Source of the DNA: Bacteroidota bacterium
GTDB lineage: Bacteria > Bacteroidota > Bacteroidia > Bacteroidales > JAAUTT01
Direction: 5' to 3'
Assembly: GCA_023429135.1 (NCBI GenBank)
Contig: JAEYWD010000087.1
Coordinates: forward strand, 14,819 to 78,818
DNA length: 64,000 nt
Shown here one piece after another: positions 51,006 through 60,524 of the stretch. Position 1 is the stretch's first letter, and each line of letters starts with the position of its first letter. The translations under genes were made by a program, and so were the position numbers. A model generated the notes under the pieces. The model ran no database searches and was not told where the DNA came from. It saw nothing but the letters and a program-made list of their open reading frames with translations.

Positions 51006-53885
51006 ATGGAACAAAGGAAACATTATTCCGGTCTGTCAAATGATGAGGTTATTGCCAGCAGGCAAAAGCACGGGGCAAATATCTTAACTCCTCCTGAAAA
51101 AGAATCGTTATGGAAATTATTTCTGGAGAAATTTCAGGACCCGATCATCCGTATTTTATTAATTGCAGCATTTCTTTCCCTGGGAATTTCTTTTGTACAT
51201 TGGGAATTTGCCGAAACCATCGGTATTTTTTGTGCGATATTCCTCGCAACCGGAGTAGCATTCTGGTTTGAGCTCGATGCCAACAAAAAGTTCGACGTAT
51301 TGAATAAAGTTAACGACGACACCCTTTATAAAGTAATCCGCAATAATAATATTTGCGAAATTCCCAAAAAGGATATCGTTGTTGGAGATATTGTAATTCT
51401 TGGAACGGGTGAAGAAATTCCTGCTGATGGCGAACTGTTGGAAGCCGTTTCGCTGCAGATTGACGAATCCTGCCTTACCGGTGAACCAATCATCGATAAA
51501 ACTACCAATCCCGAGAACTTCCATACCGATGCAACTTATCCCTCGAACTGGGCCATGAGAGGAACAAAAATTATGGATGGCCATGGAATTCTGGAGATAA
51601 AGAAAGTAGGCGACCTTACAGAATATGGAAAAGTGGCTGAAAAAGCTACGGAAATGAGCGGTGAGGAAACTCCGCTTAATCAACAATTGGACGGACTTGC
51701 CAAATTTATTGGTGTAGTAGGATTCGGACTGGCTGTTTTAACATTCTTAACTCTGTTTATCAAGGATTTGTTTTTAGGAGAAGCTCAATATACAATTGGT
51801 CAGATTGGCTCGATAGGTATTGTGATCTTATCAGCAATGGTAATATTATCGAAAGTATGGGTTCCGATAATTTACGATGCATTTGAGCTATTGGGTAAGG
51901 AAAAAGAATTACCCAAAATTGTGGACGAAGGAAGCTGGCTGAAATGGATTGGCATTGGCCTTTTAACTTTCGCATTGTTATTAGGGATTGGATTTGTCTT
52001 TGGAATGGATCCGCTCAATCCTGCTTCATGGGTAAGTCTCGATGTTGCCGGAAGAATTCTGCAGTATTTTATGGTGGCCGTAACGTTAATTGTTGTTGCG
52101 GTTCCCGAGGGTTTACCAATGTCGGTAACATTAAGCCTTGCGTTGAGTATGCGTCGCATGCTTCAAAATAACAACCTTGTGCGTAAAATGCATGCCTGCG
52201 AAACCATGGGAGCTACAACTGTTATTTGTACCGATAAAACAGGAACTCTTACTCAAAATCAAATGCAGGTGCACGACACAAGCTTTTTCTCCCTCAAGGG
52301 TAAAAGCCTTTCGAATGATGAAGTAAGCGTTCTTATTAAAGAAAACATATCCGTCAATTCAACTGCATACCTCGATTTTTCTGATCCGGATAAAATTAAG
52401 ACACTTGGCAATCCGACCGAAGCAGCACTTTTACTCTGGCTGCATAATAATAATGTTAACTATTTAACTCTTCGCGAAGAAACCCCGGTTCTTGAGCAGC
52501 TTACGTTTTCAACGGAGCGGAAATTTATGGCAACCATTGTTACTTCGCCTCTGTTGAACAAAAAAGTATTGTATGTTAAAGGTGCTCCTGAAATAGTACT
52601 TTCCAAATGCAACCAGGTTTGTTTCGAAGACGGAAATAAATCGGTTACTGCTGCCACTCCGCTAATTGAAGAAATATTAGTGAATTACCAGAACAAGGCA
52701 ATGCGCACGCTTGGATTTGCGTATGAAATTATTGACGACGACAAACCTCGTATTGAGAAAGGAAATCTGATAAACAGCAATTTATCTTACCTGGGAATAG
52801 TTGCTATTTCCGATCCCGTTCGCAAAGATGTACCTTCATCGGTTACTAAATGCTTAAATGCCGGAATTGATATAAAAATTGTTACAGGTGACACTCCTGG
52901 TACTGCAAAAGAAATTGGCCGACAGATAGGTATATGGAACGAAAGCGATAACCTGCATAACATTATAACTGGTTCTGAATTTGAGTCTCTCTCCGATGAT
53001 GAGGCTCAAAAAAGAGTTCAGCACCTTAAAATAATGTGCCGTGCCAGGCCAACCGATAAACAAAGGCTGGTGAAACTTTTACAGTCGGCAGGTTCGGTAG
53101 TTGCAGTTACCGGCGACGGAACCAATGATGCTCCGGCTTTAAATTATGCACACGTTGGATTATCCATGGGATCGGGTACATCGGTTGCCAAGGAAGCCAG
53201 CGATATTACCCTGCTCGATGATTCATTCGCCAGTATTACCACAGCCGTAATGTGGGGACGGTCTTTGTACCAAAACATACAACGCTTTATACTCTTTCAG
53301 TTAACAATTAACGTTGCTGCCCTTATAATTGTACTTTTGGGTTCTATCATCGGACATGAGTTACCATTAACTGTAACCCAAATGCTTTGGGTAAATCTGA
53401 TTATGGATACTTTTGCCGCCGGAGCACTAGCCTCTTTGCCTCCAAATCCAAAAGTGATGGATAACAAACCGAGAAAAAATTCCGACTTCATTATTACACC
53501 TGCAATGCGATTCAACATCCTGTTTGTTGGGCTATCGTTTGTTGCTATTTTACTTTCGTTATTGTTTGTTTTCTCGAAAAATGGAGAAATAAGCAGCTAT
53601 GACCTTTCGCGGTTCTTTACCATATTTGTTTTCCTTCAGTTTTGGAATATGTTCAATGCGAAAGCTTACGCATCAGGCAAATCAGCTTTTCACAACCTGA
53701 ATAAAAGTATTGGCTTCCTGATTGTAGCTCTGGTAATAATGGTTGGGCAAATTTTAATAGTTGAACTGGGAGGTGAAGTATTCCGAACAGTTCCCCTCAC
53801 ATTTAAAGATTGGCTAATAATTATAGGCTCAACATCAGCGGTTCTGTGGATAGGCGAGATTATACGATTTATAAAGCGTAAATAA
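51006..53885 (+). CDS. P-type Ca2+ ATPase, PMCA type
   Basis: The 959-residue pump has all P-type hallmarks: actuator loop DESCLTGEP (about 155), helix 4 motif VAVPEGLPMSV (about 362-372), phosphorylation site ICTDKTGTLTQNQM (about 407-420), nucleotide-binding KGAPE and hinge VTGDGTNDAPALN (about 700-712). The PEGLP in helix 4 fits calcium transport. Between helix 3 and helix 4 (about residues 257-338) there is an insert with two extra hydrophobic segments (SIGIVILSAMVILSKVWVP; WLKWIGIGLLTFALLLGI). It is the last gene of the Ter island, followed by a terminator. Calcium export or import would link directly to the calcium-binding TerD proteins. Confidence 0.93.
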   Translation: MEQRKHYSGLSNDEVIASRQKHGANILTPPEKESLWKLFLEKFQDPIIRILLIAAFLSLGISFVHWEFAETIGIFCAIFLATGVAFWFELDANKKFDVLNKVNDDTLYKVIRNNNICEIPKKDIVVGDIVILGTGEEIPADGELLEAVSLQIDESCLTGEPIIDKTTNPENFHTDATYPSNWAMRGTKIMDGHGILEIKKVGDLTEYGKVAEKATEMSGEETPLNQQLDGLAKFIGVVGFGLAVLTFLTLFIKDLFLGEAQYTIGQIGSIGIVILSAMVILSKVWVPIIYDAFELLGKEKELPKIVDEGSWLKWIGIGLLTFALLLGIGFVFGMDPLNPASWVSLDVAGRILQYFMVAVTLIVVAVPEGLPMSVTLSLALSMRRMLQNNNLVRKMHACETMGATTVICTDKTGTLTQNQMQVHDTSFFSLKGKSLSNDEVSVLIKENISVNSTAYLDFSDPDKIKTLGNPTEAALLLWLHNNNVNYLTLREETPVLEQLTFSTERKFMATIVTSPLLNKKVLYVKGAPEIVLSKCNQVCFEDGNKSVTAATPLIEEILVNYQNKAMRTLGFAYEIIDDDKPRIEKGNLINSNLSYLGIVAISDPVRKDVPSSVTKCLNAGIDIKIVTGDTPGTAKEIGRQIGIWNESDNLHNIITGSEFESLSDDEAQKRVQHLKIMCRARPTDKQRLVKLLQSAGSVVAVTGDGTNDAPALNYAHVGLSMGSGTSVAKEASDITLLDDSFASITTAVMWGRSLYQNIQRFILFQLTINVAALIIVLLGSIIGHELPLTVTQMLWVNLIMDTFAAGALASLPPNPKVMDNKPRKNSDFIITPAMRFNILFVGLSFVAILLSLLFVFSKNGEISSYDLSRFFTIFVFLQFWNMFNAKAYASGKSAFHNLNKSIGFLIVALVIMVGQILIVELGGEVFRTVPLTFKDWLIIIGSTSAVLWIGEIIRFIKRK

Positions 53886-53906
53886 TCCGAAGAGGAGAAA
53901 TCTCAA

Positions 53907-53958
53907 AAGGGTCAATTACTGTAACCATGAAAATGATGGAAGACAGTAATTGACCCTT
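53907..53958. terminator. two-way terminator at the end of the Ter island
   Basis: A perfect 16-bp stem (aagggtcaattactgt, 53907-53922, with 53943-53958) and a 20-base loop lie between the convergent ATPase and globin genes. It bounds the Ter island on the right. Confidence 0.8.
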
Positions 53959-53972
53959 CTGATTTAATAGAT

Positions 53973-54455
53973 TTACCTGTTGAGCTTAAACACGGGTTTA
54001 CCCTGGGTAGATGGTTTTGCTGCATCACTATCGGAATTTATCATCCAGTGTGAAAAAACATTGATATAATCCCAAAATGCTTTAATAAGCTTTTCTTCTA
54101 TTACGAGTTTTGACAATACCTTCTGATAACACTCCAACCAAACTACCCGTGCTTCAGGGGTAATTGCAAAAGGAGCATGACGCTTAATTAACATGGGGTT
54201 CCCACGGTTCATATTAAAATATGGCGGGCCGCCAAGGATTTGTACAAAAAAATCGGCTGAATGCCTGGTAACCATTTCAAAAGCTTCTTCATTTTCCGGA
54301 AAGAGATGAGAGATAGAACTGGTTCGGAGACAGGAATAATGGTCCCCTACAAGTTTCCGTACTCCTTCTTCCTGTAAAGCTTCGTAAAGTGCTTTTTCCG
54401 GTATGGTAACTTCCGGGCGTGTTCCAGGAGCAAAATATGTTATTTCTAAGTTCAT
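53973..54455 (-). CDS. truncated haemoglobin-like protein
   Basis: The 160-residue protein is of the bacterial truncated globin type. The helical core is visible as ALYEALQEEGVRKLVGDHYS, then FFVQILGGPPYFNMNRG, and the proximal histidine region LIKRHAPFAITPEARVVWLE, which is the most conserved part of these globins. The distal part differs from group I. Such proteins bind oxygen or nitric oxide and often serve in NO detoxification or in respiration at low oxygen. It converges with the Ca2+ ATPase gene and is divergent from the nitroreductase gene. Confidence 0.85.
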   Translation of the reverse strand: MNLEITYFAPGTRPEVTIPEKALYEALQEEGVRKLVGDHYSCLRTSSISHLFPENEEAFEMVTRHSADFFVQILGGPPYFNMNRGNPMLIKRHAPFAITPEARVVWLECYQKVLSKLVIEEKLIKAFWDYINVFSHWMINSDSDAAKPSTQGKPVFKLNR

Positions 54456-54602
54456 TTCAAGTTTTTATCAGCAAATAAACAGAATTAAAAAAAGATAGTT
54501 CACTGCAAGATTAACGATTCAAACCTTATTTCCAGTCAGGATTGTCTTTTTTATTCTAACTTTTGCATCTTTATTGCTATATTTTTCCAATTTTTTTTGA
54601 AA

Positions 54603-55220
54603 ATGGAATTAAAAGAAGCAATTGAAAAACGCCGCACAATAAGGGATTTTCTTAACAAAGAAATTCCCGAAGAGGTGATAACATATGCAATAGAAAATGC
54701 TTTTAAAGCGCCCAGTTATAACCATATGCGCGACTGGAATTTTTTGATCATCAAAACACTGGAGGCTAAGGCTAAAATACTGCAAGCCGAAAAAATGAAC
54801 CAGAATATTGACATTAACGAACTGGAAAAGCTTTTCGGGAATGAAGACGAAATAAAAAAAGCAATGTACCTCGATGCTATTCCTAAGCAAAAGAAAATGA
54901 TTCTTGAGGCCCCGGTCACCATCATGGTAGTTTTCAAACCCAAAAATTCAGTTAAAAAAGCGCACTCCGTTTACGACCTGAATTGTCTGGCGTCAGCATG
55001 GGCTTGTATCGAAAATTTATTACTAAGCCTTGCCGAACACGATGTTTTTGGAGTTACCTTTATCCCACAACACTCCGAGCATGTTAAAGAAAAGTTTGGT
55101 ATTCCCAAAGATCTGGAAATTGCAGCCATAATTCCAGTTGGCTATAAATCTCCTGATGCCCGGATGCTTAAACAAATTCCAATTGACATTCAGGAACGGA
55201 TTCATCGGGAAAGCTGGTAA
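54603..55220 (+). CDS. nitroreductase-family flavoprotein
   Basis: The 205-residue protein (ATG at 54603; TTG at 54597 possible) opens with MELKEAIEKRRTIRDFLNKE, the FMN-binding arginine motif of nitroreductases, followed by AFKAPSYNHMRDWNFLII. A later YDLNCLASAWACIENLLLSL segment (substrate-side helix) and AIIPVGYKSPDARM (phosphate-binding glycine) complete the fold. It would reduce a nitro, quinone or other substrate using NAD(P)H. The upstream globin gene is divergent, so both could share a nitrosative-stress control; this is inference. Confidence 0.88.
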   Translation: MELKEAIEKRRTIRDFLNKEIPEEVITYAIENAFKAPSYNHMRDWNFLIIKTLEAKAKILQAEKMNQNIDINELEKLFGNEDEIKKAMYLDAIPKQKKMILEAPVTIMVVFKPKNSVKKAHSVYDLNCLASAWACIENLLLSLAEHDVFGVTFIPQHSEHVKEKFGIPKDLEIAAIIPVGYKSPDARMLKQIPIDIQERIHRESW

Positions 55221-55319
55221 AAACGAGAGACTAGTTCACAACCCGGCTAACAACCCTCTTTACAAATTAAGATTGCATAAAGATGTTATAAAGCAAATAA
55301 CTAATCCATTTTGATTCTA

Positions 55320-55327
55320 TACCTTTG
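55320..55327 (+). promoter_or_regulatory. Bacteroidota-type -7 element before gcvT
   Basis: TACCTTTG fits TAnnTTTG and lies 46 bases before the ATG of gcvT. No clear -33 element at the right distance. Confidence 0.4.
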
Positions 55328-55372
55328 CCCGCAAAATTTACCAGCCCTTAACTGGTTCTTATTAGTGAAAAA

Positions 55373-56461
55373 ATGAAAACAACAGTATTTCTTGAAACAC
55401 ACAAGGCTTACGGAGCCAAAATAGTAGAATTTGCAGGATTCATGATGCCGGTTGAATATTCCGGTATTAACGACGAACATACAACTGTACGTAACAATGT
55501 CGGCGTTTTCGATGTGTCGCACATGGGCGAAATATGGGTAAAAGGCCCTAAAGCGCTGGCGCTCATTCAACGCGTTACAAGCAACGATGCTTCCAAACTC
55601 ACCGTTGGCAAAGCGCAGTATTCGTGCTTACCCAATGGCAAAGGCGGCATTGTCGACGATATTCTGGTTTACAAATTCGAAGAAGAAAAGTACCTGCTGG
55701 TAGTGAATGCCTCGAATATTGAAAAGGACTGGAACTGGATTAACCAGAACAACACCGTGGGTGCCGAACTTGAAAATGCTTCCGACAAAATTTCGCAGTT
55801 GGCCATCCAAGGCCCTAATGCCATCAAAGTGCTTCAAAAACTTACTGAAGTTGACCTTTCGACTATCCCTTATTATTCTTTTACAACCGGCAGCTTTGCA
55901 GGCGTAAAAGAAGTGATTATCTCGAACACCGGATATACGGGAGCGGGTGGATTCGAAGTTTATTTTTACAATGAGGATGGAGTGAAAATCTGGAATGCCA
56001 TTTTTGAAGCGGGAAAGGAATTCGGCATTAAACCTATCGGACTTGCTGCCCGCGACACACTTCGCCTCGAAATGGGTTTCTGTCTCTATGGTAACGATAT
56101 CGACGATACAACATCGCCCATTGAAGCCGGTCTGGGTTGGATAACAAAATTCGCCGATGGCAAGGACTTCATCGATCGCGAATACAATTTAAACCATAAA
56201 ACGAATGGAACTACACGTCGGCTTGTAGGCTTCGAAATGATTGACAAGGCTATTCCCCGCCACGGATATGACATTGTTAACGAGCAAGGCGAAAATATTG
56301 GCGTGGTAACCTCAGGAACTATGTCGCCCATGCTGAAGGTTGGGATAGGTTTAGGCTATGTGAAAACCGGTTTTGAGACTACAGGATCTGAAATTTATAT
56401 TTCCATCCGCAACAAAAGCCTGAAGGCTAAGGTAGTGAAATTGCCGTTTTATAAGGCATAG
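55373..56461 (+). CDS. gcvT: aminomethyltransferase (glycine cleavage system T protein)
   Basis: GcvT transfers the aminomethyl group from the H protein to tetrahydrofolate, releasing ammonia. The 362-residue protein has the usual opening ([20 protein letters not shown]), [10 protein letters not shown], the conserved aspartate region around [26 protein letters not shown], and [20 protein letters not shown], followed by the C-terminal barrel with [20 protein letters not shown]. Length is normal. The P and H proteins are not in the window. It stands alone on the strand; the gene for a ComB-like phosphatase follows after a repeat-rich spacer. Confidence 0.95.
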   Translation: MKTTVFLETHKAYGAKIVEFAGFMMPVEYSGINDEHTTVRNNVGVFDVSHMGEIWVKGPKALALIQRVTSNDASKLTVGKAQYSCLPNGKGGIVDDILVYKFEEEKYLLVVNASNIEKDWNWINQNNTVGAELENASDKISQLAIQGPNAIKVLQKLTEVDLSTIPYYSFTTGSFAGVKEVIISNTGYTGAGGFEVYFYNEDGVKIWNAIFEAGKEFGIKPIGLAARDTLRLEMGFCLYGNDIDDTTSPIEAGLGWITKFADGKDFIDREYNLNHKTNGTTRRLVGFEMIDKAIPRHGYDIVNEQGENIGVVTSGTMSPMLKVGIGLGYVKTGFETTGSEIYISIRNKSLKAKVVKLPFYKA

Positions 56462-56462
56462 G

Positions 56463-56674
56463 TTTAGGCTATAGGCTGTAGGCTTTAGGATTGAAAGACA
56501 TTAAAGCTGACGCGCGTTTTTAACGCGTGCATAAATCGACTTATAACCTTTCACCGAGTACAAGTGTTAATTAAAACCAATAATATGTTGGCTGTTTACT
56601 CATTACTAGCTACTCGGTACTATATACTAATACAGTTTGTCTTACGACTTACGACTTGATACTTACGACTAAAA
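56463..56674. repeat. spacer with two 7-bp-period repeats and a hairpin
   Basis: Immediately after gcvT, taggctataggctgtaggct and its continuation (56463-56489) repeat a ggcNNta unit every 7 bases. Near 56511-56527 is a small hairpin (cgcgtt, ttt, aacgcg). At 56641-56671 cttacga is repeated four times, also at 7-base steps, with one varied copy. No gene is visible. Confidence 0.75.
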
Positions 56675-57388
56675 ATGAAAATTGAAGTTTGCTTTGCCCC
56701 TGCCACATTCGAGAGTTTTAAGAACAAGGAAGCTGTGGTTGCCGTGATTGATGTACTCAGGGCATCGTCGGCTATATGTGCAGCTTTTATGAACGGCGCC
56801 CGCAGGTTAATTCCTGTTGGTGAAGTGGAAGAAGCAATGCGTTTCAAAAAGGAAGGTTACCTGGTAGCGGCTGAGCGCGATGGCTTTGTGCTCGACTTTG
56901 CCGATTTCGGCAATTCCCCTTTTAACTTCACTCCCGAACGCGTAAGGCAACACACCATAGCCTACAGCACCACCAACGGAACACAGGCCATACGCATGGC
57001 CAACGATTGCCACAAGGTTACAGTGGCCGCTTTTATAAATATCACTGCCGTATGTAATTACCTGATGTCGTTTAACCGCGATATTCTCTTGTTCTGTGCA
57101 GGTTGGAAAAACCGGTTTAGTCTGGAAGATAGCATACTGGCAGGCGCCATGACCGAAAAAATACTTGAACATAACGGTTACACCACCAACTGTGACTCGG
57201 CACTTGCCTCGCTCGACTTATGGCAACTTGCCAAACCCGATCTGCTGGGCTACATCGAAAAAGCCGCCCAACGCAGCCGCCTCCGTATCAATGGCCTCGA
57301 CGATTGCCTCGAATTCTGCCATACTTTTGATTTAACTGATATTGTTCCGGTTTTTGAGGAAGGTTTTTTGGTGGGAAAGAAGGGGTAA
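56675..57388 (+). CDS. comB: 2-phosphosulfolactate phosphatase-like protein
   Basis: The 237-residue protein matches the ComB family: VAVIDVLRASSAICAAFMNG at the N-terminus with the conserved D-x-L-R-A-S, AERDGFVLDFADFGNSPFNF in the middle, then YSTTNGTQAIRMA and FCAGWKNRFSLEDSILAGAM. ComB hydrolyses 2-phosphosulfolactate to sulfolactate, an early step of coenzyme M synthesis in archaea; in bacteria the substrate may differ and could relate to sulfonate metabolism. No other gene for coenzyme M or sulfolactate use is seen nearby. It converges with the M16 protease gene. Confidence 0.88.
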   Translation: MKIEVCFAPATFESFKNKEAVVAVIDVLRASSAICAAFMNGARRLIPVGEVEEAMRFKKEGYLVAAERDGFVLDFADFGNSPFNFTPERVRQHTIAYSTTNGTQAIRMANDCHKVTVAAFINITAVCNYLMSFNRDILLFCAGWKNRFSLEDSILAGAMTEKILEHNGYTTNCDSALASLDLWQLAKPDLLGYIEKAAQRSRLRINGLDDCLEFCHTFDLTDIVPVFEEGFLVGKKG

Positions 57389-57453
57389 ATTCTCATAAGC
57401 GTGGTTTGCTAGCGTTACAAACGTGCAAAATCATTAAACTTTGTTAGATAACA

Positions 57454-57486
57454 AAAAGGGTGTCTCTGATTTTGGGACACCCTTTT
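57454..57486. terminator. two-way terminator
   Basis: An 11-bp stem (aaaagggtgtc, 57454-57464, with 57476-57486) and an 11-base loop separate the convergent comB and M16 protease genes. Runs of A and T at the outer ends serve both directions. Confidence 0.85.
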
Positions 57487-57513
57487 GCTTATACAAATTC
57501 TTTAGGAAGTGCT

Positions 57514-60246
57514 TTATTTGAGGAGATTTCCATCACCATCAATAAACTTAATTTCGTATCCAAACTCTTTAAGAGGTTCTCCGATTTTTGCTTTATCACC
57601 AACTATAATCCAGGCAAGTTGTGCGGGTTTGATTACTTTGGGAGCCATTTGCTGAACTTCGGTAAGTTTGAGTTCTTTTAAACGGGCAGCATAATCCTGA
57701 TAATATGTATCCTTAAGACCATATCTTACAATATCGTTGATGGCACCAGAAACGGATCCCATGGTTTCGTAGCTGCCTGGTATCTGAAGTAACTGGTTGG
57801 TTTGATTTTTTGTAATTTCTTCCTGAGTTGCAGGATTTTTATCGCAGTAACCGCTTAATTCCTTAAAAATCTCCTGCATGGATTCCTTTGTTTTATCCGT
57901 CTGCACACTGGTATAGGCAATAAAAGGCCTTTGTCCTTTAGCCGGATAAACAAAGGTGGATGCTCCATAGCTCCAGTGTTTGTCTTCCCTGATATTCATA
58001 TTGATACGCGAAGTAAATTCACCGCCGATAATGCTATTCATGAGGTTAATAGAGGCTTCGTCCATTTTACCGAAAGGGGCGGTAATATTACCTGCAACAA
58101 TCAGTGACTGCATCGATCCTGGTCGATCCATCAGATATATCACGGGCTTTTCGGCCAATTTAACTTCGGCAATATTTTTCTTGGGTGTTGAACCCGATTT
58201 CCAACTTCCGATATATTTTTCGAGTTTTGGTTTGAGCTCATCCATGCTGATGTCTCCTACAACGATTAAAGCGGCATTATTTGGTTTAAGCCACGAATCT
58301 TTGAACTTAATCAGTTGGTCGCGGGTAATTCCCGAAACGGTGTTTTCGTATCCCGAACCTGTGAGAGGTGTTCCATAGGCATGGGTGTCGCCATACAGGT
58401 ATTTGGGAAGGATGCGGAATGCAATTCCATTGGGACGTGCCTTTTCACGCTGAATAGACACAATCTGTTCCCTTTTTAATCTATCCAATTCATTTTGTGG
58501 AAAAGAAGGATTCAAAAGTACATCAGCAAAAATTTCCAAAGCAGGATCCATAACATCTTTAAGGACGTCGAGCGACAAATATGATTGATCGAGATTAGAA
58601 CCTGTGTAGAACTGGGCTCCTAGTTTATCAAAACTATCGCTTATCTGGAGTGAGGTTTTGCTTGCCGTTCCTTCGTCAATCATGTTCATGGCCAACCTTG
58701 CAGTTCCGGGAACAGCAAACTGGTCTGCAGCATAACCTGCGTCAAATGTCAGAAACATATTTACAGCAGGGATAGTTTTCCTTTGCGCCAGAATCACGGA
58801 AAGTCCATTCGATAGTTTTGTTTTCTGAAATGCCGGAAAAACGGGAGTAGATGCGGCACCCATTTCAGGCATTTTATTGCGGTCAACATCTGCAGTAGCT
58901 TTGCCTTCGGCAAAAGGAACCACTTCCAGTACATATTGACCATCAGTAAGCCAGTCCCTGGATATTTTTTGTAAGTCTGCAGGATTGGCTTCTTCAACCA
59001 ATTTGAGGATGGTCTTATAATGGTCGGCATTACCAAAGTAAGTTTCGTTACTGGCAAGGATATCGGATTTTCCGCCAAAACCTCCAACTCTTTCCAATCC
59101 GCGAATGGTTGATGCAAATCTCTTTGTAACCACTGTTTTAACTTCATCGGCTGTTGGGCCATCCTTGATAAATTTAGCTAATTCTTCGTCAATAGCCTTT
59201 TCGACCAGCGCTTTATCCACGCCAGGCTTTACATCGGCTTGGATTGTAAACAAAGTACCGATTTCACGGTTATCCACATAGCAGTAAACTGAGGTTGCAA
59301 TCTGCTCGGTATAAACCAGGCGTTTGTATAATCGGGAACTTTTGCCCGAAGCCAGAACATCGCTTACTAAATCCAGATAGGTACATTCTTTGGTGCCGTC
59401 TTCGGGTACATTCCAAACTTTATAAATACGTGCCTGAGGCACCCTGTCCTGCATTACCTGTCGCTGGATACCGGTTCTTTTAGCGGGCCACGACTGGTAT
59501 TTGACTACCGGAGGACCAGCTTGCAACCCGCCAAAGTATTTCTTAACTTTTTCCAATGCTTCGTTGGTATTCACATCTCCCGCTACGGTAAGAACTGCAT
59601 TATTAGGCCCATAATAGGTGCGGAACCAGTCCTTCACATCTTCGAGAGATGCTGCACTCAGGTCCTCCATGGAGCCAATTACTGTCCACGAATACGGATG
59701 ACCGGCCGGATAAACGCTTTTGGTCATGTATTCATCTACCAAGCCGTAAGGTTCGTTTTCGCCCTGGCGTTTTTCATTCTGGACAACTCCGCGCTGCTCG
59801 TCAAGTTTGGCCTGGGTAATGGCATTTACCATATAGCCCATACGGTCGCTTTCGAGCCACAACACCTGGTCGAAGGCAGCAATGGGTACCGTTTCGAAAT
59901 AATTGGTACGGTCGTTACTGGTGGTTCCGTTTAAATCAGTGGCGCCAATTTTATCGAGGGCTTTAAAATAATCTTCGTTAAAGTGTTCACTTCCGTTAAA
60001 CATTAAATGTTCAAACAGATGGGCAAAACCGGTGCGTCCAGGCTTTTCGTTTTTGGAACCAACATGGTACCAGATATTCACTGCCACCACCGGAGCCTTA
60101 TGATCCTCGTGGATTAAAACGGTAAGGCCATTGTCGAGTACAAACTTCTTATATGGGATGTCTACCTTATCCGACATCGCACTCTGGGATTGGGAATAAC
60201 TATAAAAACTGGCTAAAAATACGACCAGCAACATAAGTTTTTTCAT
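57514..60246 (-). CDS. M16-family zinc metallopeptidase (pitrilysin-like)
   Basis: The 910-residue exported protease has a signal peptide (KKLMLLVVFLASFYSYSQSQ) and two M16 halves. The first carries the inverted zinc motif HLFEH (about 76-80, in GFAHLFEHLMFNGS) and the downstream glutamate (near NEKRQGENEPYG). The second half (from about 450: TKLSNGLSVILAQRKTIPAV) lacks the motif and serves as the non-catalytic half of the clamshell. It probably degrades peptides in the periplasm. It stands alone; the upstream 278 bases up to the hydrolase gene hold no visible gene. Confidence 0.93.
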   Translation of the reverse strand: MKKLMLLVVFLASFYSYSQSQSAMSDKVDIPYKKFVLDNGLTVLIHEDHKAPVVAVNIWYHVGSKNEKPGRTGFAHLFEHLMFNGSEHFNEDYFKALDKIGATDLNGTTSNDRTNYFETVPIAAFDQVLWLESDRMGYMVNAITQAKLDEQRGVVQNEKRQGENEPYGLVDEYMTKSVYPAGHPYSWTVIGSMEDLSAASLEDVKDWFRTYYGPNNAVLTVAGDVNTNEALEKVKKYFGGLQAGPPVVKYQSWPAKRTGIQRQVMQDRVPQARIYKVWNVPEDGTKECTYLDLVSDVLASGKSSRLYKRLVYTEQIATSVYCYVDNREIGTLFTIQADVKPGVDKALVEKAIDEELAKFIKDGPTADEVKTVVTKRFASTIRGLERVGGFGGKSDILASNETYFGNADHYKTILKLVEEANPADLQKISRDWLTDGQYVLEVVPFAEGKATADVDRNKMPEMGAASTPVFPAFQKTKLSNGLSVILAQRKTIPAVNMFLTFDAGYAADQFAVPGTARLAMNMIDEGTASKTSLQISDSFDKLGAQFYTGSNLDQSYLSLDVLKDVMDPALEIFADVLLNPSFPQNELDRLKREQIVSIQREKARPNGIAFRILPKYLYGDTHAYGTPLTGSGYENTVSGITRDQLIKFKDSWLKPNNAALIVVGDISMDELKPKLEKYIGSWKSGSTPKKNIAEVKLAEKPVIYLMDRPGSMQSLIVAGNITAPFGKMDEASINLMNSIIGGEFTSRINMNIREDKHWSYGASTFVYPAKGQRPFIAYTSVQTDKTKESMQEIFKELSGYCDKNPATQEEITKNQTNQLLQIPGSYETMGSVSGAINDIVRYGLKDTYYQDYAARLKELKLTEVQQMAPKVIKPAQLAWIIVGDKAKIGEPLKEFGYEIKFIDGDGNLLK

Positions 60247-60524
60247 ACTTTTTTGGTTTTGATAAATTTCTAAGTTGGCAAAATTGATGGGCTAATGTAT
60301 TAAAGTTTTTAGAACTTAAAAAACTAATCTACCAATCACCTGCTTTGTTTTAGAAGATGATTTATTTATGATGGTTGAAGGGTTAAAATTGCACCATTGC
60401 TTACAAATACACACATTTTGTCATTAACGAGAAATTGGAAGTCATAATTTCCAATAATGCTCGCTTGACCCTTCAATTATCATTTGCTTTACTCTTATCT
60501 ATTCAAACAGTTGTGAAAATCGTT
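60247..60524. other. intergenic region, nothing assigned
   Basis: Between the M16 gene start and the hydrolase gene end I see no gene. A minus-strand CAATTTTG near 60282-60290 is one base off TAnnTTTG and could be the -7 element of the M16 gene. Confidence 0.3.
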
